A stretch of 64,000 nucleotides of DNA from Histoplasma ohiense (GCA_017607445.1 JAEVHH010000007.1:1426001-1490000); one strand, 5' to 3'. Counted from the stretch's first letter, positions 48,986 through 59,727 are shown. Translations and numbers: made by a program. Notes: generated from the sequence alone by a model not told the origin.

Positions 48986-50051
48986 ACCCTCAGATCAAAA
49001 GATGCTCTCAAAACTGAAAACATTGCAGAGAGAACACTCTTCAGCTATTATTAATACTATTTTAAATCTTTGAAAACAGAAATATTTATTTTTAGATATA
49101 GCTCAAATTTTAGAGCTATCTAACTTCATCATATTCTTTATTATTTATTATGAATCTCATCAAATATATGAAGAAAGTTTTAAAAAATATTCTGAAAGAT
49201 TTTTTAAATTTCTATTTGTGATTAATATTATCTTATTCTTTCTATAGAGAAGAATTTTTTTTATTTTCTAGTCAGTTTTTTTACACTCTCAAAATCTGAC
49301 TTCTATATTTGTTGAAATACAGCAAGACAGTATTTTCAAAAGAATGAATAATATATCTTTAAATCACAAAAACACTCTATTTAAGTCTATATACAAGAAA
49401 ATTCAAAGAATTTTTGATATTCAACACAGAAATTGAGCTGATGAAGATTTCTTTTATATGAACTTCTCAGATGAAGTTTATTTTGAAATTGAATTGAATA
49501 TATCAAGTTACTATATTTATTATTCAGTTGATAAAAATTATGAGAGTAGATATCTACTCTCTATCTTCAAATCTGAATATATTTCAATGAGTGTATGAGA
49601 AGCAATAAGTTGAGATTTTAAATCTAAGCTGATTTTTATTTCATCAAACATCTGAATGAATTTCAAAAAGTATATTAAAATTATACTATTTCATAACTAT
49701 TCTCATTATATTCACATTCTTGAAAAATGTGAAATTGCACTCTGAACAGAGAATGAAGCTCGATATCATATCTCTAAATTATTAAAACAATGAATAAATG
49801 ATTGATAGATAAATTGAATGAAATAATCTGTACAAAGTTCTGATTTAAATTCTATAGAGAATCTATAAGCAATAATAAAGTTCTGTATATCAAAGATACA
49901 ACATTGAATACACTCTGAAGCTGAGATGAAAATAGAATTACAAATAATATAGAATTCTATTACATAATTTAAAATTCAGTATCTAATCAGCTTCATGCTC
50001 TGAAGATTAACTGCAGTTATCAAAGTCAGAGATAAATCAATCAAGTATTAG
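48986..50051 (+). pseudogene. Tc1/mariner transposase relic
   Basis: The plus frame shows FSDEVYFEIEL (about 49462-49495), matching the first catalytic Asp region of DDE_3 transposases. Further on, SSDLNSIENL (about 49835-49865) corresponds to the SPDLNPIENLW signature, and near the end there is a LTAVIKVRDKSIKY stop (TAG 50049-50051), the usual Tc1 C-terminus. Stops include TAA and TAG as well as TGA. The second Asp region is unclear. Terminal repeats were not identified. Confidence 0.72.
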
Positions 50052-51044
50052 AGAAGAAAATGTATATAGATATTCTTTATTCCTTTTATATAAAACATAT
50101 ATATAATTCTATTTTGAATACCTGGTTGAGATTTTATTTAATATCTAGTTGAGATGGATAAAGTGCTGAAGCTCAGTGCTGAGCCTCTAGTACACTGACT
50201 TATTGAACACCACTGTACATGTACAGTACATACAATGAAACACTAATATCTCAGAGAGTAATTTCAAATATGTTGTATCATATACTCTACATATAAGCAG
50301 CGGTGTGAGAATTAGCTGCTTATATCACAAGAGGTTCTTAAGACTCTACAAGGATTAAGCTGTAAAAGAGAATATGGTAATATATCAGAGGGAATTCGGA
50401 TTAATATCAATATTATAGAATATAGAGATCAAATTAAAACAGAATGATCCACTGACCTCTAGAAGATTGAGCCAGCTGCTATCTATATACACAGTATTGT
50501 AAACAGATCAAACTTGCTATGATGTAGATGGTGTAGTATGATGCAAGTGACAAGATAATGCCTTGATTTCAAACCTGATATGACATTTGGCAGTGCTATG
50601 TTCGGCGATGTCATATCTTTAGAGCAATCGCCAATTTCGGCCTAGCACTGATAACTTAGTGCGGGTTTCTTACACTACATTACCAACTGCATTAGCTCTG
50701 TTCTCTGAAGTCATTGCTGTGGGATGGTTAATCTTCTCATTGTGCGATCGCTAGAGAGAGAAGATAGCTAGATTTCTTTCTTACTCTAATCCTCTCTTCT
50801 TCAAGAATTCTTAAGAACACTCTTGTTACTTTCTTTCTCTTGTTGATCTGTTTGTTTTCACTTTTTAAAAGAAGATCCCTCTTATTTTGTTTTCTTTTTC
50901 TTTAGAGAGATAGAATAGTTAATCAAGGAATCAACTTAATAAAAAAAAAAATTAGTTCTCAAACTCTTGTTTCTAATACTTGTTGCTAATAGCTGTAAGC
51001 TTACATAAGAGTTCTTGAGAATCCTTTTGCCTTGGGGCTTGTTT
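50052..51044. other. Unassigned sequence with two short hairpins
   Basis: No reading frame of note. Two perfect inverted repeats: ATATAAGCAGC with GCTGCTTATAT (50291-50325), and GATATGACAT with ATGTCATATC (50577-50617). CpGs are kept from about 50600 on (GTTCGGCG, GCGATCGC). An A-run lies at 50937-50952. It may be host intergenic DNA or an old LTR. Confidence 0.35.
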
Positions 51045-51134
51045 CTATTAGGCCACTAGGGCAAAAGAGCTCAATCACCACCAGCGCCGTGGTGGTATAG
51101 AGGGTACGAATCACCCAATCCAATCCCTCCAACA
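51045..51134 (+). repeat. 90-bp direct repeat, tRNA-like, first copy
   Basis: It starts CTATTAGGCCACTAGG. It contains a perfect stem, CACCAC-CAGCGCC-GTGGTG, resembling an anticodon arm, followed by GGGT-ACGAATC-ACCC, resembling a T arm with a B-box-like core. An A-box-like TAGGCCACTAGG lies about 50 bases upstream. It is repeated at 51381-51470 with two substitutions. It may be a SINE head or tRNA-derived repeat. Confidence 0.55.
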
Positions 51135-51380
51135 CCCCCCCTCAGACCCACTCTACCATCCGGCCAGCTGGGGGAACCTGGCTCTTTCTAAGTTCCACTA
51201 CTCTACTGCCATTGGTCCTTGGTGGTCTGGGGTCTTCCTGGGTGCCTAACCATCAATCTCCTCCACCTTGGTAAGAGAATGTGCATTAGTAAGGGATATT
51301 CTTCTGGCCTTGGTCTGATTTGAATCTGTGATAGCATGTTGGCACACCCTGTAGCAGTCGCACTTACCCGGGCTCATAAC
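51135..51380. other. Spacer between the two tRNA-like repeats
   Basis: A GC-richer stretch of about 245 bases without decay. No gene seen. Together with the 90-bp repeats it may be a SINE-like unit followed by a second, partial unit. Confidence 0.4.
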
Positions 51381-51470
51381 CTATTAGGCCACTAGGGCAA
51401 AAGAGCTCAATCACCACCAGCGCCGTGGTGGTATAGAGGGTACAAATCACCCAATCCAATCCCCCCAACA
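51381..51470 (+). repeat. 90-bp direct repeat, second copy
   Basis: It differs from the first copy at two sites, one being a CpG-to-CpA change in GGTAC(G/A)AATC. The same stem-loop is kept. Confidence 0.6.
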
Positions 51471-51530
51471 GTTTCTTATAGAGGTAATCACGTGCGGTGG
51501 AGGCCGCCTGAGCAACCACACTACCTAGGT

Positions 51531-52284
51531 AGTTATACTGAATGATGGCTAATTATACTGTGAGTGTTACCAAATATTGTTATCATTTGATGTCAACAAC
51601 AGAAATATCATATAATTAAGCATGGAAAAGAAAGAGAAATTGTTGACAAGAATTGAATTGTGATGAAATTCTCTTTCAATGATATAGTGAAGAAAAAATT
51701 AACTTTAAATATATATAATATCAATGAGTTTGTGATCAATGATTGTTATCAATTGTATATGTATTATATAATCATCAGAATGGGACCAAACTTGAGTTAA
51801 AATCATAATCAGTTTCAGATCATATTTTTATTTTTCATAGTCAGTCACTTTGTATGAAATATTAAAATTTATTAGTTTTATGATAGTCATGTCTGGTTCT
51901 TTTACACTTTATTTCTGAAAATTTTGATTTTTTTATACTCTCATTCTAATCCTGGTCCGGTGGCCGAATTGGTAATGCGGCCACCAGGTAGCGCCTTGGC
52001 GTGGGGACCCAAGGCGCTTGGGTTTGAAACCCACAGTGGACAACATTACTTGTTATATTTTTGGCGTCGTTCAACACGAAGCATTCCTCCGGTATGACCA
52101 ACTCTTGCCTGTCTTTAACATCACACAAGGACTCGTCATAAGCGCTGCTTGCATACAAGTATAACGGAAGAAGAATAATAATAATAATCTAATCCTGGTC
52201 CAAGTGGAAATCACACCAAGAAATGGACTAGGATAAAATCAAATCAAATCAAATGTGTAATTCATGGTCTCAGCAGTCACTCTA
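51531..52284 (+). mobile_element. Internally deleted hAT relic carrying a SINE
   Basis: The left part (51531-51617) matches the subterminal region of the complete hAT near 28670-28750. From ATTAAGCATGGAAAAG it matches the transposase end and right arm (near 33738-34181), so about 5 kb is missing between ATATCAT and AATTAAG. The right end reads AGCAGTCACTCTA at 52272-52284. The left terminus is absent. A SINE sits inside it at 51959-52187. Confidence 0.82.
51959..52187 (+). mobile_element. tRNA-derived SINE (229 bp) with 14-bp target duplication
   Basis: It is flanked by the perfect repeat TCTAATCCTGGTCC (51945-51958 and 52188-52201). An A box, TGGCCGAATTGG (51961-51972), and a B box, GGTTTGAAACC (52021-52031), are spaced as in a tRNA gene. 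There is a GGTGGCC/GGCCACC D-arm-like stem and a 9-bp stem GCGCCTTGG/CCAAGGCGC. The 3' end is a short AAT-repeat tail. CpGs are intact although the host hAT is decayed. It depends on a LINE for movement. Confidence 0.88.
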
Positions 52285-52533
52285 TGTGTGGGTCATGTGG
52301 TGGTGGCAGTGCCGTACCCTCTCTTTGTTGAAGATACAAATTAATCGCGAATATCAAAAAATTACAAAATAATTATTATATATGAGTTTTTCGGAGAATA
52401 GGCGAACATATAATAAAATCAATATAAATAAGTATCAGAATTACTTTCGACAGTAGAAAGCATTCATAAAGATATCAGTTAATCAGTAAATTTAAGATAT
52501 ATATATTCATATAGATATCGATATATTGGAGAA
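52285..52533 (+). promoter_or_regulatory. 5' flank of the secreted-protein gene
   Basis: About 250 bases between the hAT relic and the gene start. AT-rich but with ordinary CpGs (ATCGCG, TTCGG, TCGAC). It contains several TATA-like runs near 52495-52525. No repeats recognised. Confidence 0.4.
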
Positions 52534-53153
52534 ATGTATTTCTTATCTTTTATTATTATTAATTTAAGCATTTTCTCTAGTGTTTTAACTCAAGGAACAT
52601 TGGTATGTTATTTTTAACTTTGTTTTTTAACATTTTAACTAGTTTATATACTAATTTATTATTTTTCAAAAAGAAACCTCAACTATTAGCAAATCACCAA
52701 TTATCTAGCATTTTAAAAAATATTAAAAGAGACAATGACGGATTTTTTCACATTAATAATATGGGGATTTTGCAATCCTTGGATAAGAATAATAAAGTTA
52801 TTGATTATTATAAACTTTCTAAGAGAGATTTCAATGTTATGAGTAAAGGACTTATTGAAGAAAATGATAAAGAATTTCTTACACATTGGTCTGATATGAG
52901 CTCGTCAATTAATGACAATGATCTCTGGAATTCATCCCCCAATCTCATTGACTCGCTTCAATCAGAAAATGTTGATGTTTCGTCGTCAGAGTTACAATCA
53001 CGCAAACTCAATGTTCTATCACCTTACCGTGACCTTTGCACACCACTCCAATGCCGTCGAAACAGTGATTGTACCAACCAAGATCCTCGATGTATTAACT
53101 GTGTTGGTATGAATCAAGGAAATTATTGGCGTGGGCATTGTTCAGAAGATTAG
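52534..53153 (+). CDS. Small secreted cysteine-rich protein, candidate effector (two exons, 182 aa)
   Basis: Exon 1 is 52534-52602 and exon 2 is 52674-53153. The intron has GTATGT at its donor, a TACTAAT branch site (52649-52655) and an AAG acceptor, and it is phase 0. Exon 1 encodes a signal peptide of about 20 residues (hydrophobic SFIIINLSIFSSVLT, then Q). The mature part has two KR sites (KRDND, KRDFN) suited to Kex2 cleavage. The C-terminal 40 residues hold six cysteines spaced 4-5-6-2-12, like a disulfide-knotted domain. No family recognised. There are no decay-type stops, unlike everything around it. An unspliced start at 52605 would also be open, but it lacks a clear signal peptide. 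Secreted Cys-rich proteins in transposon-rich regions are typical of fungal effectors; that role is inference. Confidence 0.75.
52603..52673 (+). other. Intron of the secreted-protein gene
   Basis: 71 nt, GTATGT donor, TACTAAT branch site 18 nt before the AAG acceptor. Splicing joins the signal-peptide exon in frame to the Cys-rich exon. The AAG acceptor is less common than CAG/TAG. Confidence 0.65.
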
Positions 53154-53447
53154 ACTAGCCGTGTTACAGTGTATTATAAATCAACATTGAATTTTACATT
53201 CTTTTAAATATCTTAGTTTTAAATCCCATTAGTTGATTATTTTACATCACTTTTATCTTTTTTATAACAGTAGTTTTAGTTTCATTTTATTATCTCTTAT
53301 ATAAGTTACATATATATATATATATATATGCATGCTTCATCAACTAATACTTCACTACTTTCTATTACACCCTTGCTAGTCTGATTATATGACATATTTC
53401 AATTAAATTACTAGGAGTTTAACTTCTTATATTCATACAACATTCTT
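53154..53447. other. 3' flank of the secreted-protein gene
   Basis: AT-rich, with a TA dinucleotide run at 53309-53328 and no coding sequence. It probably includes the transcript 3' end. Confidence 0.4.
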
Positions 53448-53590
53448 ACAACTACTCACAAATGTAGAGATACATTTGAATTTTTCATCTTTTTCAACAG
53501 TTTTTCATATAATTTTAATTCTTTAACTCATTCAACATCATCATACATCATCTGCAATTACTCTATATATGTGTACTGCACAGATTGAGA
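53448..53590 (+). mobile_element. LINE 5' fragment
   Basis: It matches the first 140 bases of the LINE at 5562 (CTTACAACTACTCACAAATG onward) and stops at CACAGATTGAG. Confidence 0.75.
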
Positions 53591-53724
53591 CACGCGCGAC
53601 GGACAAATCCTGCAAGTGGAATCAATAATCATAGATGCACACAAAACGCAACGAGCAAAACCCCGAACGAGCCCAATTCTTCGAATTAGACAACGCGAGT
53701 ACCCTCAATCGATTCCTGCTGCCT
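53591..53724 (+). other. Undecayed coding-like island
   Basis: 134 bases, CpG-rich and free of decay, with one continuous plus-strand frame of about 46 codons ending TTA TGA at the LTR junction. The reading includes DGQILQVESIIIDAHK and SPILRIRQREYP. I do not recognise it. It may be a displaced piece of a host gene or of a younger transposon. Confidence 0.35.
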
Positions 53725-53817
53725 TATGACGGGTTAGCATCTGTTAGTAGTTAACTTACGCAACCAACTCCCCTCCTGCACCTACTCATCCCTGTTATTG
53801 CGCTCCGCGCTCGCGTA
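53725..53817 (+). repeat. 5' fragment of a family-1-like LTR
   Basis: This starts TATGACGGGTTAGCATC and keeps its CpGs (TTGCGCTCCGCGCTCGCG). It is cut at CATCC by the LINE copy that follows. It is closest to the variant fragment at 43171. Confidence 0.75.
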
Positions 53818-54695
53818 CATCCTTACAACTACCCATGAACATAGGGGTACATTTGAATTTTCCACTTTTCCAACTGTTTTTCATATAATTTTAATTCTTC
53901 AATCTATTCAATATCATCATACATCCTCTGTGAGTACTCTATGTATGTGTACTGCACAGATTGAATAATCATGAAGCTCTCAACATTCTTTCATTCATTC
54001 AAGAATATTGACACAGTCTATATCAGATCACTGAAGCTGAAGTCATCAGTCAATTTTATTACTGAAAAGATTGATAAAAGATAGAGAAAGATTGTTATAA
54101 TATTTTCTTCAGTTCTTAAAGAAATCAATAACAATATTCTCACAGTTATCTCTCAACTGTAAAAATAGTTTGAGAAGATTCAGCAGTAATAGAATCTATA
54201 ATAAAAGATTTTTATTAGATTAATAAAAATTTTGAATAGTTGAATTGAGAAAAAAAAAATAATCAGTCAGTCAGAACTTTATTCAAATCTTCTGTAAAAA
54301 ATTTATTGAATATATAACAGTAGATCTGAATGCAGTATCAATTCTAAAAAAAATATTATCTCAAATATTTATTTATAATTAAATACAGTAAAGACAATTG
54401 TAAAAGAGCTGACTATCTAAATAAATATTACTTAAAGAAGAAAAAACTCTGTTTTTTCTGAAATTATCTCTATCAAAACTGCAGCTTTCTCAGCAGACAG
54501 AGTTAGTGAAGTCAGTCTACAGCTCAAAAACATCAATTAATTAAAAAGTTCTATAGAAAATATAAAACAGTAGAAGAATTTATAAATTTTTATTATTCTT
54601 CAATCAGAAAAATAAATCATCTGATTACAGTTATATATTATATAGCAGACAATTGTTGCAAATATTCAGAGAATGAAAAATATAGCTAATATATC
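53818..54695 (+). mobile_element. LINE copy 2, 5' region and ORF1 start
   Basis: It aligns with 5562-6440 from the first base. The ORF1 frame (from about 53971) is more broken than in copy 1. It is cut by the family-2 LTR at 54696. Confidence 0.8.
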
Positions 54696-55337
54696 TGTAA
54701 TGCACTCATTTATTATTTCTTTATTGTATATTATTTTCATTTATTCTTACCTCTTTCCATTATGCTCTCGCTACTGCTATTTTTACATGTATATATATAT
54801 TGATGTATGTATTTCACACATCTTCTTTCTCTTTCTTTTCTTTCTTAGTGATTAGCTACACTATATTTCTACATTACACTCTACAATATATTACTATTAT
54901 CTCTGCTATACTATATACTATCTTCTACTATTTACTCTTCACACTGTCACTACCTCTCACTAGACTGGCTGTGTGATCATGTATGAAACTGAGATTAATA
55001 GGCTGGCCGGTGGGACCATGAATTTCACATTTGGTTTGATTTGGTTTGGTCCCAGTCCATTTCTTGGCGTGATTTCCAGTGGGACCAGGATCAGAATGGG
55101 AGTGTAAAGGGACCAAAATTTTCAGAAATGAAGTGTAAAAGGACCAGATTTAGGCCTAACATGACTATTATGAGACCAACAAAATTTATTATTCCATGCA
55201 AAGTGACTGACTATGAAAAACAAGAACATGACCTGGGACTGATCATGATTTTAGCTCAAGTTTGGTCCCATTCTGATGATTATGTAATACATGACAATTG
55301 GTAACGATTATTGGTAACACTCACAAGCTCATTAATA

Positions 55338-57733
55338 CTATATACAATCACAGCCAATTTTTTCCTCCACTATATCATTGGAAGAGAATTCTGCCACAAT
55401 AGAATTCTTATCAACAATTTCTTTTTCTTTTCCATGCTTAACCATCATCAATTTCTTTACAGTTTCTCCTTGCAATTGACCATGGTGATAGTGACAAATA
55501 TCTCGACTTGAGTTAAACTTTCTCTCCATACCAACTCCTGCCAATGGAATTGCCAGAATATCGCGTGCCATCATTGCCACTGTTGGATACTGACTGCTGA
55601 TCATCCTCCACAGATCTAAAATAGATTTTCCTTTGATATTAACAGAATCATCATATAGATAGCAGTCAAATTCAGTGTTGCAAGAATTTTGTTTGCTCAG
55701 ATTTTCAGCAGCAATCAATGAGTGCAAATCCTTAATCAATATTAGTAACAGATTAATATCAATATCTCAGTGAGTATTATAAAAAAAAAGTTACTAATCA
55801 AAGAATCATGCTCTATTGGCTCTTCAATTTGGGTATTATTCTGTTCATATTGTTGATAGTTGTTGTTGTAGTATGTCCAAGCTATATCAACATAGATTTG
55901 TCGTTCTTCCACTGTCCAATCCCTGGGAGTATATGCATTGATTCGATGAGAGGGATCAAGTACAGCAGCAACAGCATAGTAATCAGCAAATGGTTGATTG
56001 GTTCTTGCATAATATTCTGCAAGTTTGTCTCATGCTCTTTCAATTGCTGCAGAAATAACTCTATTCCAGAATTGTTCTTCTTGTACATGAGTCATCTGCA
56101 TTTCCAAATGAGTAAATAAACTGTTGTATACCCACCAAGAAGCTTGCATCATTGATGTTACTGTAATAGACACAGCTTTTGTTGTTTTGTAAAAGATAAA
56201 CAACAGTCCAACAACATATTTTAACTGTGCCCACTCTGTATCAGAAAGTTTCAGAGCACAAATTTTCTCTCACTCAGAATTCTGAACCCAATGATTCACA
56301 GCATCTTTTAGTTGAAGTGCTCAAACTGCCATCTCATAAGTAGAACTCCACCATGTTTGAACATCTTGTATCATATTAAGAGGAGGAACTGAGCTGTGGG
56401 TGGCTTGAATATTGTGGAATTGTTGTTGTTGTTTGGGAGAAGTACTGATTGCATTGGCGATATGACAAATCTAAAAAAAGATAATGAGATAGTTAGCAAA
56501 TTGATCAATTTTCACTGAAGCATTATCAAATATCATTACCTTGCAAAGGGTTGACAAGAATGTGATGTGCATAACAATTTCAACATCATTCTCATCAAAA
56601 CAACTGGCCAGTTCTGTGTTTTCAGGTTCAATGTCCAGGCCTTTAACCAATGCTTGAACAACAAGCTGAATAACATGTGCAATACAGGGAATATGCTCAC
56701 ATTTACCATTCCATCTATACAATACCAGTTTTTGTTCCAGACTCTGCATCATGGTCAAGTTGTTTGCTGCATTGTCTGTTGTGATTGCAAGAAGACCTGA
56801 TGAAATATCTCAGTAATCATTTTTAATGATTGTCATGAGAACATCAGCCATATATTCACCTGTATGACTGCTCTTCAATTGTTCAAAGCCAATCAATTTC
56901 TCTTTATAATTCCAATCCTCATCAATAAAATAACAAACTGCACCCAAAAAGGATAGATTGTTGATGCTTGTTCATGCATTCACTGCCAGTGATATCTTCT
57001 GTTGTTTCTTCAACAGAAGTCCAAGTTGTCGCATATCATTGTTGTAATGTGTATCCAGAGAAGAGTGGAGACTGGATTGATGAGGAATTTGAATATGTGA
57101 ATTAAGCATTTGCAGTAGAGTTCGAAATTCCGAGTTTTCAACAGCATGCAGTGGAAGATTCAATGATATATATAGATGTAGAAGTTGTTCTCAAAAGTTG
57201 TCTGGTGAAAGAGTTGGAATTGGAAGATCAGCATCAGTTTGTTGTTGTTTTCACATGTTTTCCTGCAAAATAGTACATAAGCATTACCAAATATCGTTAC
57301 CATTAATGAGAGTAGATGATATAAGTACCAGTTCATGAAGAATATTCTGATGTTTTCCTCTAAGCTGTAGACAACCAGCAGATTTCAAATGTCATGTGAT
57401 TCCTTCTGGTCCATGTCCACTCCAGAATGGATGTTTTTGTATGAAGTTGCAATGATTACAGCAGAGAAATGGCTCTTCAGTGATCTTCACAGCAACTTGT
57501 TGAAAGTTTTTCCATAGATCTCCTCATTGTCTATGCTGGCTTTTCCATAGATTGTGTTGTTTTTCATCACCAAGAAAAAAAGAAGTATGCATCCATCAGG
57601 CTTGAAAGAGCTCATCTTGCAAGGACTTATAAACAATATAAATTGTTTGATCCACTCTTATTTCTATAAGATCTTGAACCTTCATTAAAGAAGGTGATGA
57701 ATTCCCTGATTCAGCAATTACTGAAGTTGTCAT
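55338..57733 (-). pseudogene. hAT transposase, copy 2 (four exons, best preserved)
   Basis: Minus-strand exons: 57733-57301, 57262-56540, 56470-55795 and 55730-55338. Introns (38, 69, 64 nt) each start GTAAC or GTAAT and end AG, with CTAAC/CTAAT-type branch sites in the second and third. Domains: a BED zinc finger (CNHC and H-x5-C, about 57455-57385), a catalytic region with ITTDNAANN (about 56785-56760), and IPCIAHVIQLVVQALV (about 56705-56645). The last exon is fully open, with the hAT dimerisation domain IPLAGVGMERKFNSSRD then HYHHGQLQGETVK. A few TGA codons remain in exons 1-3. An upstream in-frame ATG at 57805 would add 24 residues. Confidence 0.9.
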
Positions 57734-58259
57734 GATGAATATAAATGATAAGAAATTATGTGTAAAATGAATTCTGAGGATAAAAAGGTTAAGAAATTGG
57801 TTCAATTTGATTGGGATTTTTTTTTACCCCTTTTTCATTAACCCATTCTAATTGGTTAGAACACTAGTAGAATATATTTATAAACAACAACAAATAAAAC
57901 ACATTATGATCAAATAGAAAAGAATGATAATGAAAATATTGAAGATATTATTAAGATTTGTAAGTGCTGAAAAGTTGATTCATTAGACATATTATCTATC
58001 TCTAATATATCACAATTCCACAGTATGAATTTATCAGCTTTCGTTGTTTACTGATACTAAACATAAAGTCACACGCAACTTACAAGTATACATATACATA
58101 TATATATATATATATCATGAGCATAATATCGCTACATAATATATGCTCACAACAAAGAATTGTATAATGTAAAATATCAAATAAAATTTGTAATCTCTGA
58201 TAATTATAATAATACAATTAATTTAGCAAAAATATAAAAAAACAAACATGCAAAAAAAA

Positions 58260-59136
58260 TTTTTTTCTTAGGTCATTTTCTCTTCTACTCTTCTTCTTCC
58301 ACTTTCTCCTTCTCCTCCTCTTCTTCTTTCTCTTCATTCTCCACAATTCAATCCTTCTCTTTCTTCTCCTCCCTCTTCTTCTTCTTCTCATCTGAGGAAA
58401 CAACCATCTCAAAACCCTCCTCAGCTACCTCCTCAGGTGAGGGAGGATCCTTCTCTCTTTTCATCAGATTCACTTGAGCTTCAAAGTCCTGCATCTTCTG
58501 ATCTGCTGCCTCAGGTTCTATCTCTGCAGTAAGCAAATTAGTGTGCTCAGAAAGCAACACTGCCTTCTCAATGTTCTGAATCATTGAGTGCATACAAGAT
58601 CTAAACAAGGCCTCAATCCCATGATTCTCTTCAGAAGCCTGCTAATCAATTAGACCACAGAATCATTATCAAAAAGTGTTATCAATGAATATATTCAAAA
58701 TACAATCTATCAGTTTGGGCTTCTTTGTCTTGCAGGCAAGCACATCTTCAATCTTCTTCTGATGATGCTTTTTTGCAGCTGTCATCTTCTCAGCTCTCTC
58801 TCTCTCCATCTTGGCCTCAAATCATTTTCATGAGCACTTCTGATCTCAGCACTGCTGCATCAGCAACTCCACTGCTTCCTTCTCCAACTTCTCACACATT
58901 GGGCCATTGGCATCATTCCTTTCATAATATTAGTCAAATTCCAGCAGAAGCATTATCCAAGATTGTTATCAATCTGCTCCATTGTGGAGTTTTTTCAAGA
59001 CAATATGGCATGCCTTGCAGTCAGCCTCTCCACACTTGAAGGATTCTTTCTCTTCCCCCTCAAGGTGATGGCGGTGCTCATGTGCCTTAGTGGTACACAG
59101 AGCCACCAAATGTTCCTTGAAGAGAGGGGCAGACAT
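58260..59136 (-). pseudogene. Cys-rich coiled-coil cargo gene, copy 2
   Basis: ATG at 59136. Exon 1 (59136-58970) encodes a Cys/His-rich segment (FKCGEADCKACHIVLKK). Exon 2 (58918-58683) adds more cysteines (MCEKL, QQC, QKC) and a basic helix. Exon 3 (from 58638) encodes LLTAEIEPEAADQKMQDFEA, then a long Lys/Glu tail. The introns are 51 and 44 nt and start with the shared motif (donor G-to-A). With my junctions the second intron does not keep the frame, so one boundary is off or an indel is present. Three TGA codons in exon 2. Family unknown; a DNA- or chromatin-binding accessory protein is one guess. Confidence 0.55.
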
Positions 59137-59727
59137 GTTTTCAGCAGAAGAGGGGGAGAGAAACACATTCTGATTGTGATGATGAAGATTTCTAGTGAAA
59201 AAAAATATATTGTTTTTATAAGTTGCTATACACACAGAAATGTGATGGCAAGAACAGAGATATATCAAAGAATTCAAGAAGAAAGAAAATCTACATCTAT
59301 ATGTTATGAGAAATTACATGTCTCATAGCAACACTGTTTGCATTTTTATACTACTTGTTGATATCACATGCTGCATGCATGCAGTTGCTCTGCAAGCTAT
59401 ATTATGACTGAATGCAGATGAGATATTTCTTTGTTGCTATAGAGATTATTTGCATATGCAATCTCTCAGTTTAACAATCATCTATGTTTTTCTTTTTCTT
59501 TGTTCTTTCTTTCTTCTCTCTCCAACCCATCATAATTCTGCTGCAGTATGTTAACTATTAAAAGCAATATGAATATCTCAATGTTTTCTGTGAATGAATA
59601 CTGATTAATTAATTGATTCTATCTAGCAAATCCAGCACTGCAAGTCTCTGTTCTTCCTTCTCTGAAATCTATGTGTTCATTCTCTGTGTCCATCCCCTCT
59701 TCCTCCCTGCCCCCCCCCAGCAAAAAA
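59137..59727. promoter_or_regulatory. Divergent intergenic region, hAT copy 2
   Basis: About 590 bases between divergent genes, as in copy 1. A C-run and CAG followed by an A-run immediately precede the H3-like ATG, so an unrecognised 5' intron ending at CCCCCCCAG (59711-59720) is possible. Confidence 0.45.

Noticed and set aside
51959..52046. Functional Leu or Ser tRNA gene
   Set aside because: The A and B boxes are present but no regular anticodon arm forms. The segment is bounded by a 14-bp target duplication and an AAT tail, which fits a SINE.
51946..52158. Minus-strand open frame of 70 codons
   Set aside because: It lies across the SINE and its target duplication. It is a by-product of the undecayed SINE sequence.
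55808..56119. Plus-strand open frame of 103 codons
   Set aside because: Antisense to the hAT transposase exon 3.
58963..59328. Open frame of 121 codons on the plus strand in hAT copy 2 (also mirrored in copy 1)
   Set aside because: It is antisense to the coiled-coil gene. Its openness follows from codon bias of the real strand, and no motif is visible.
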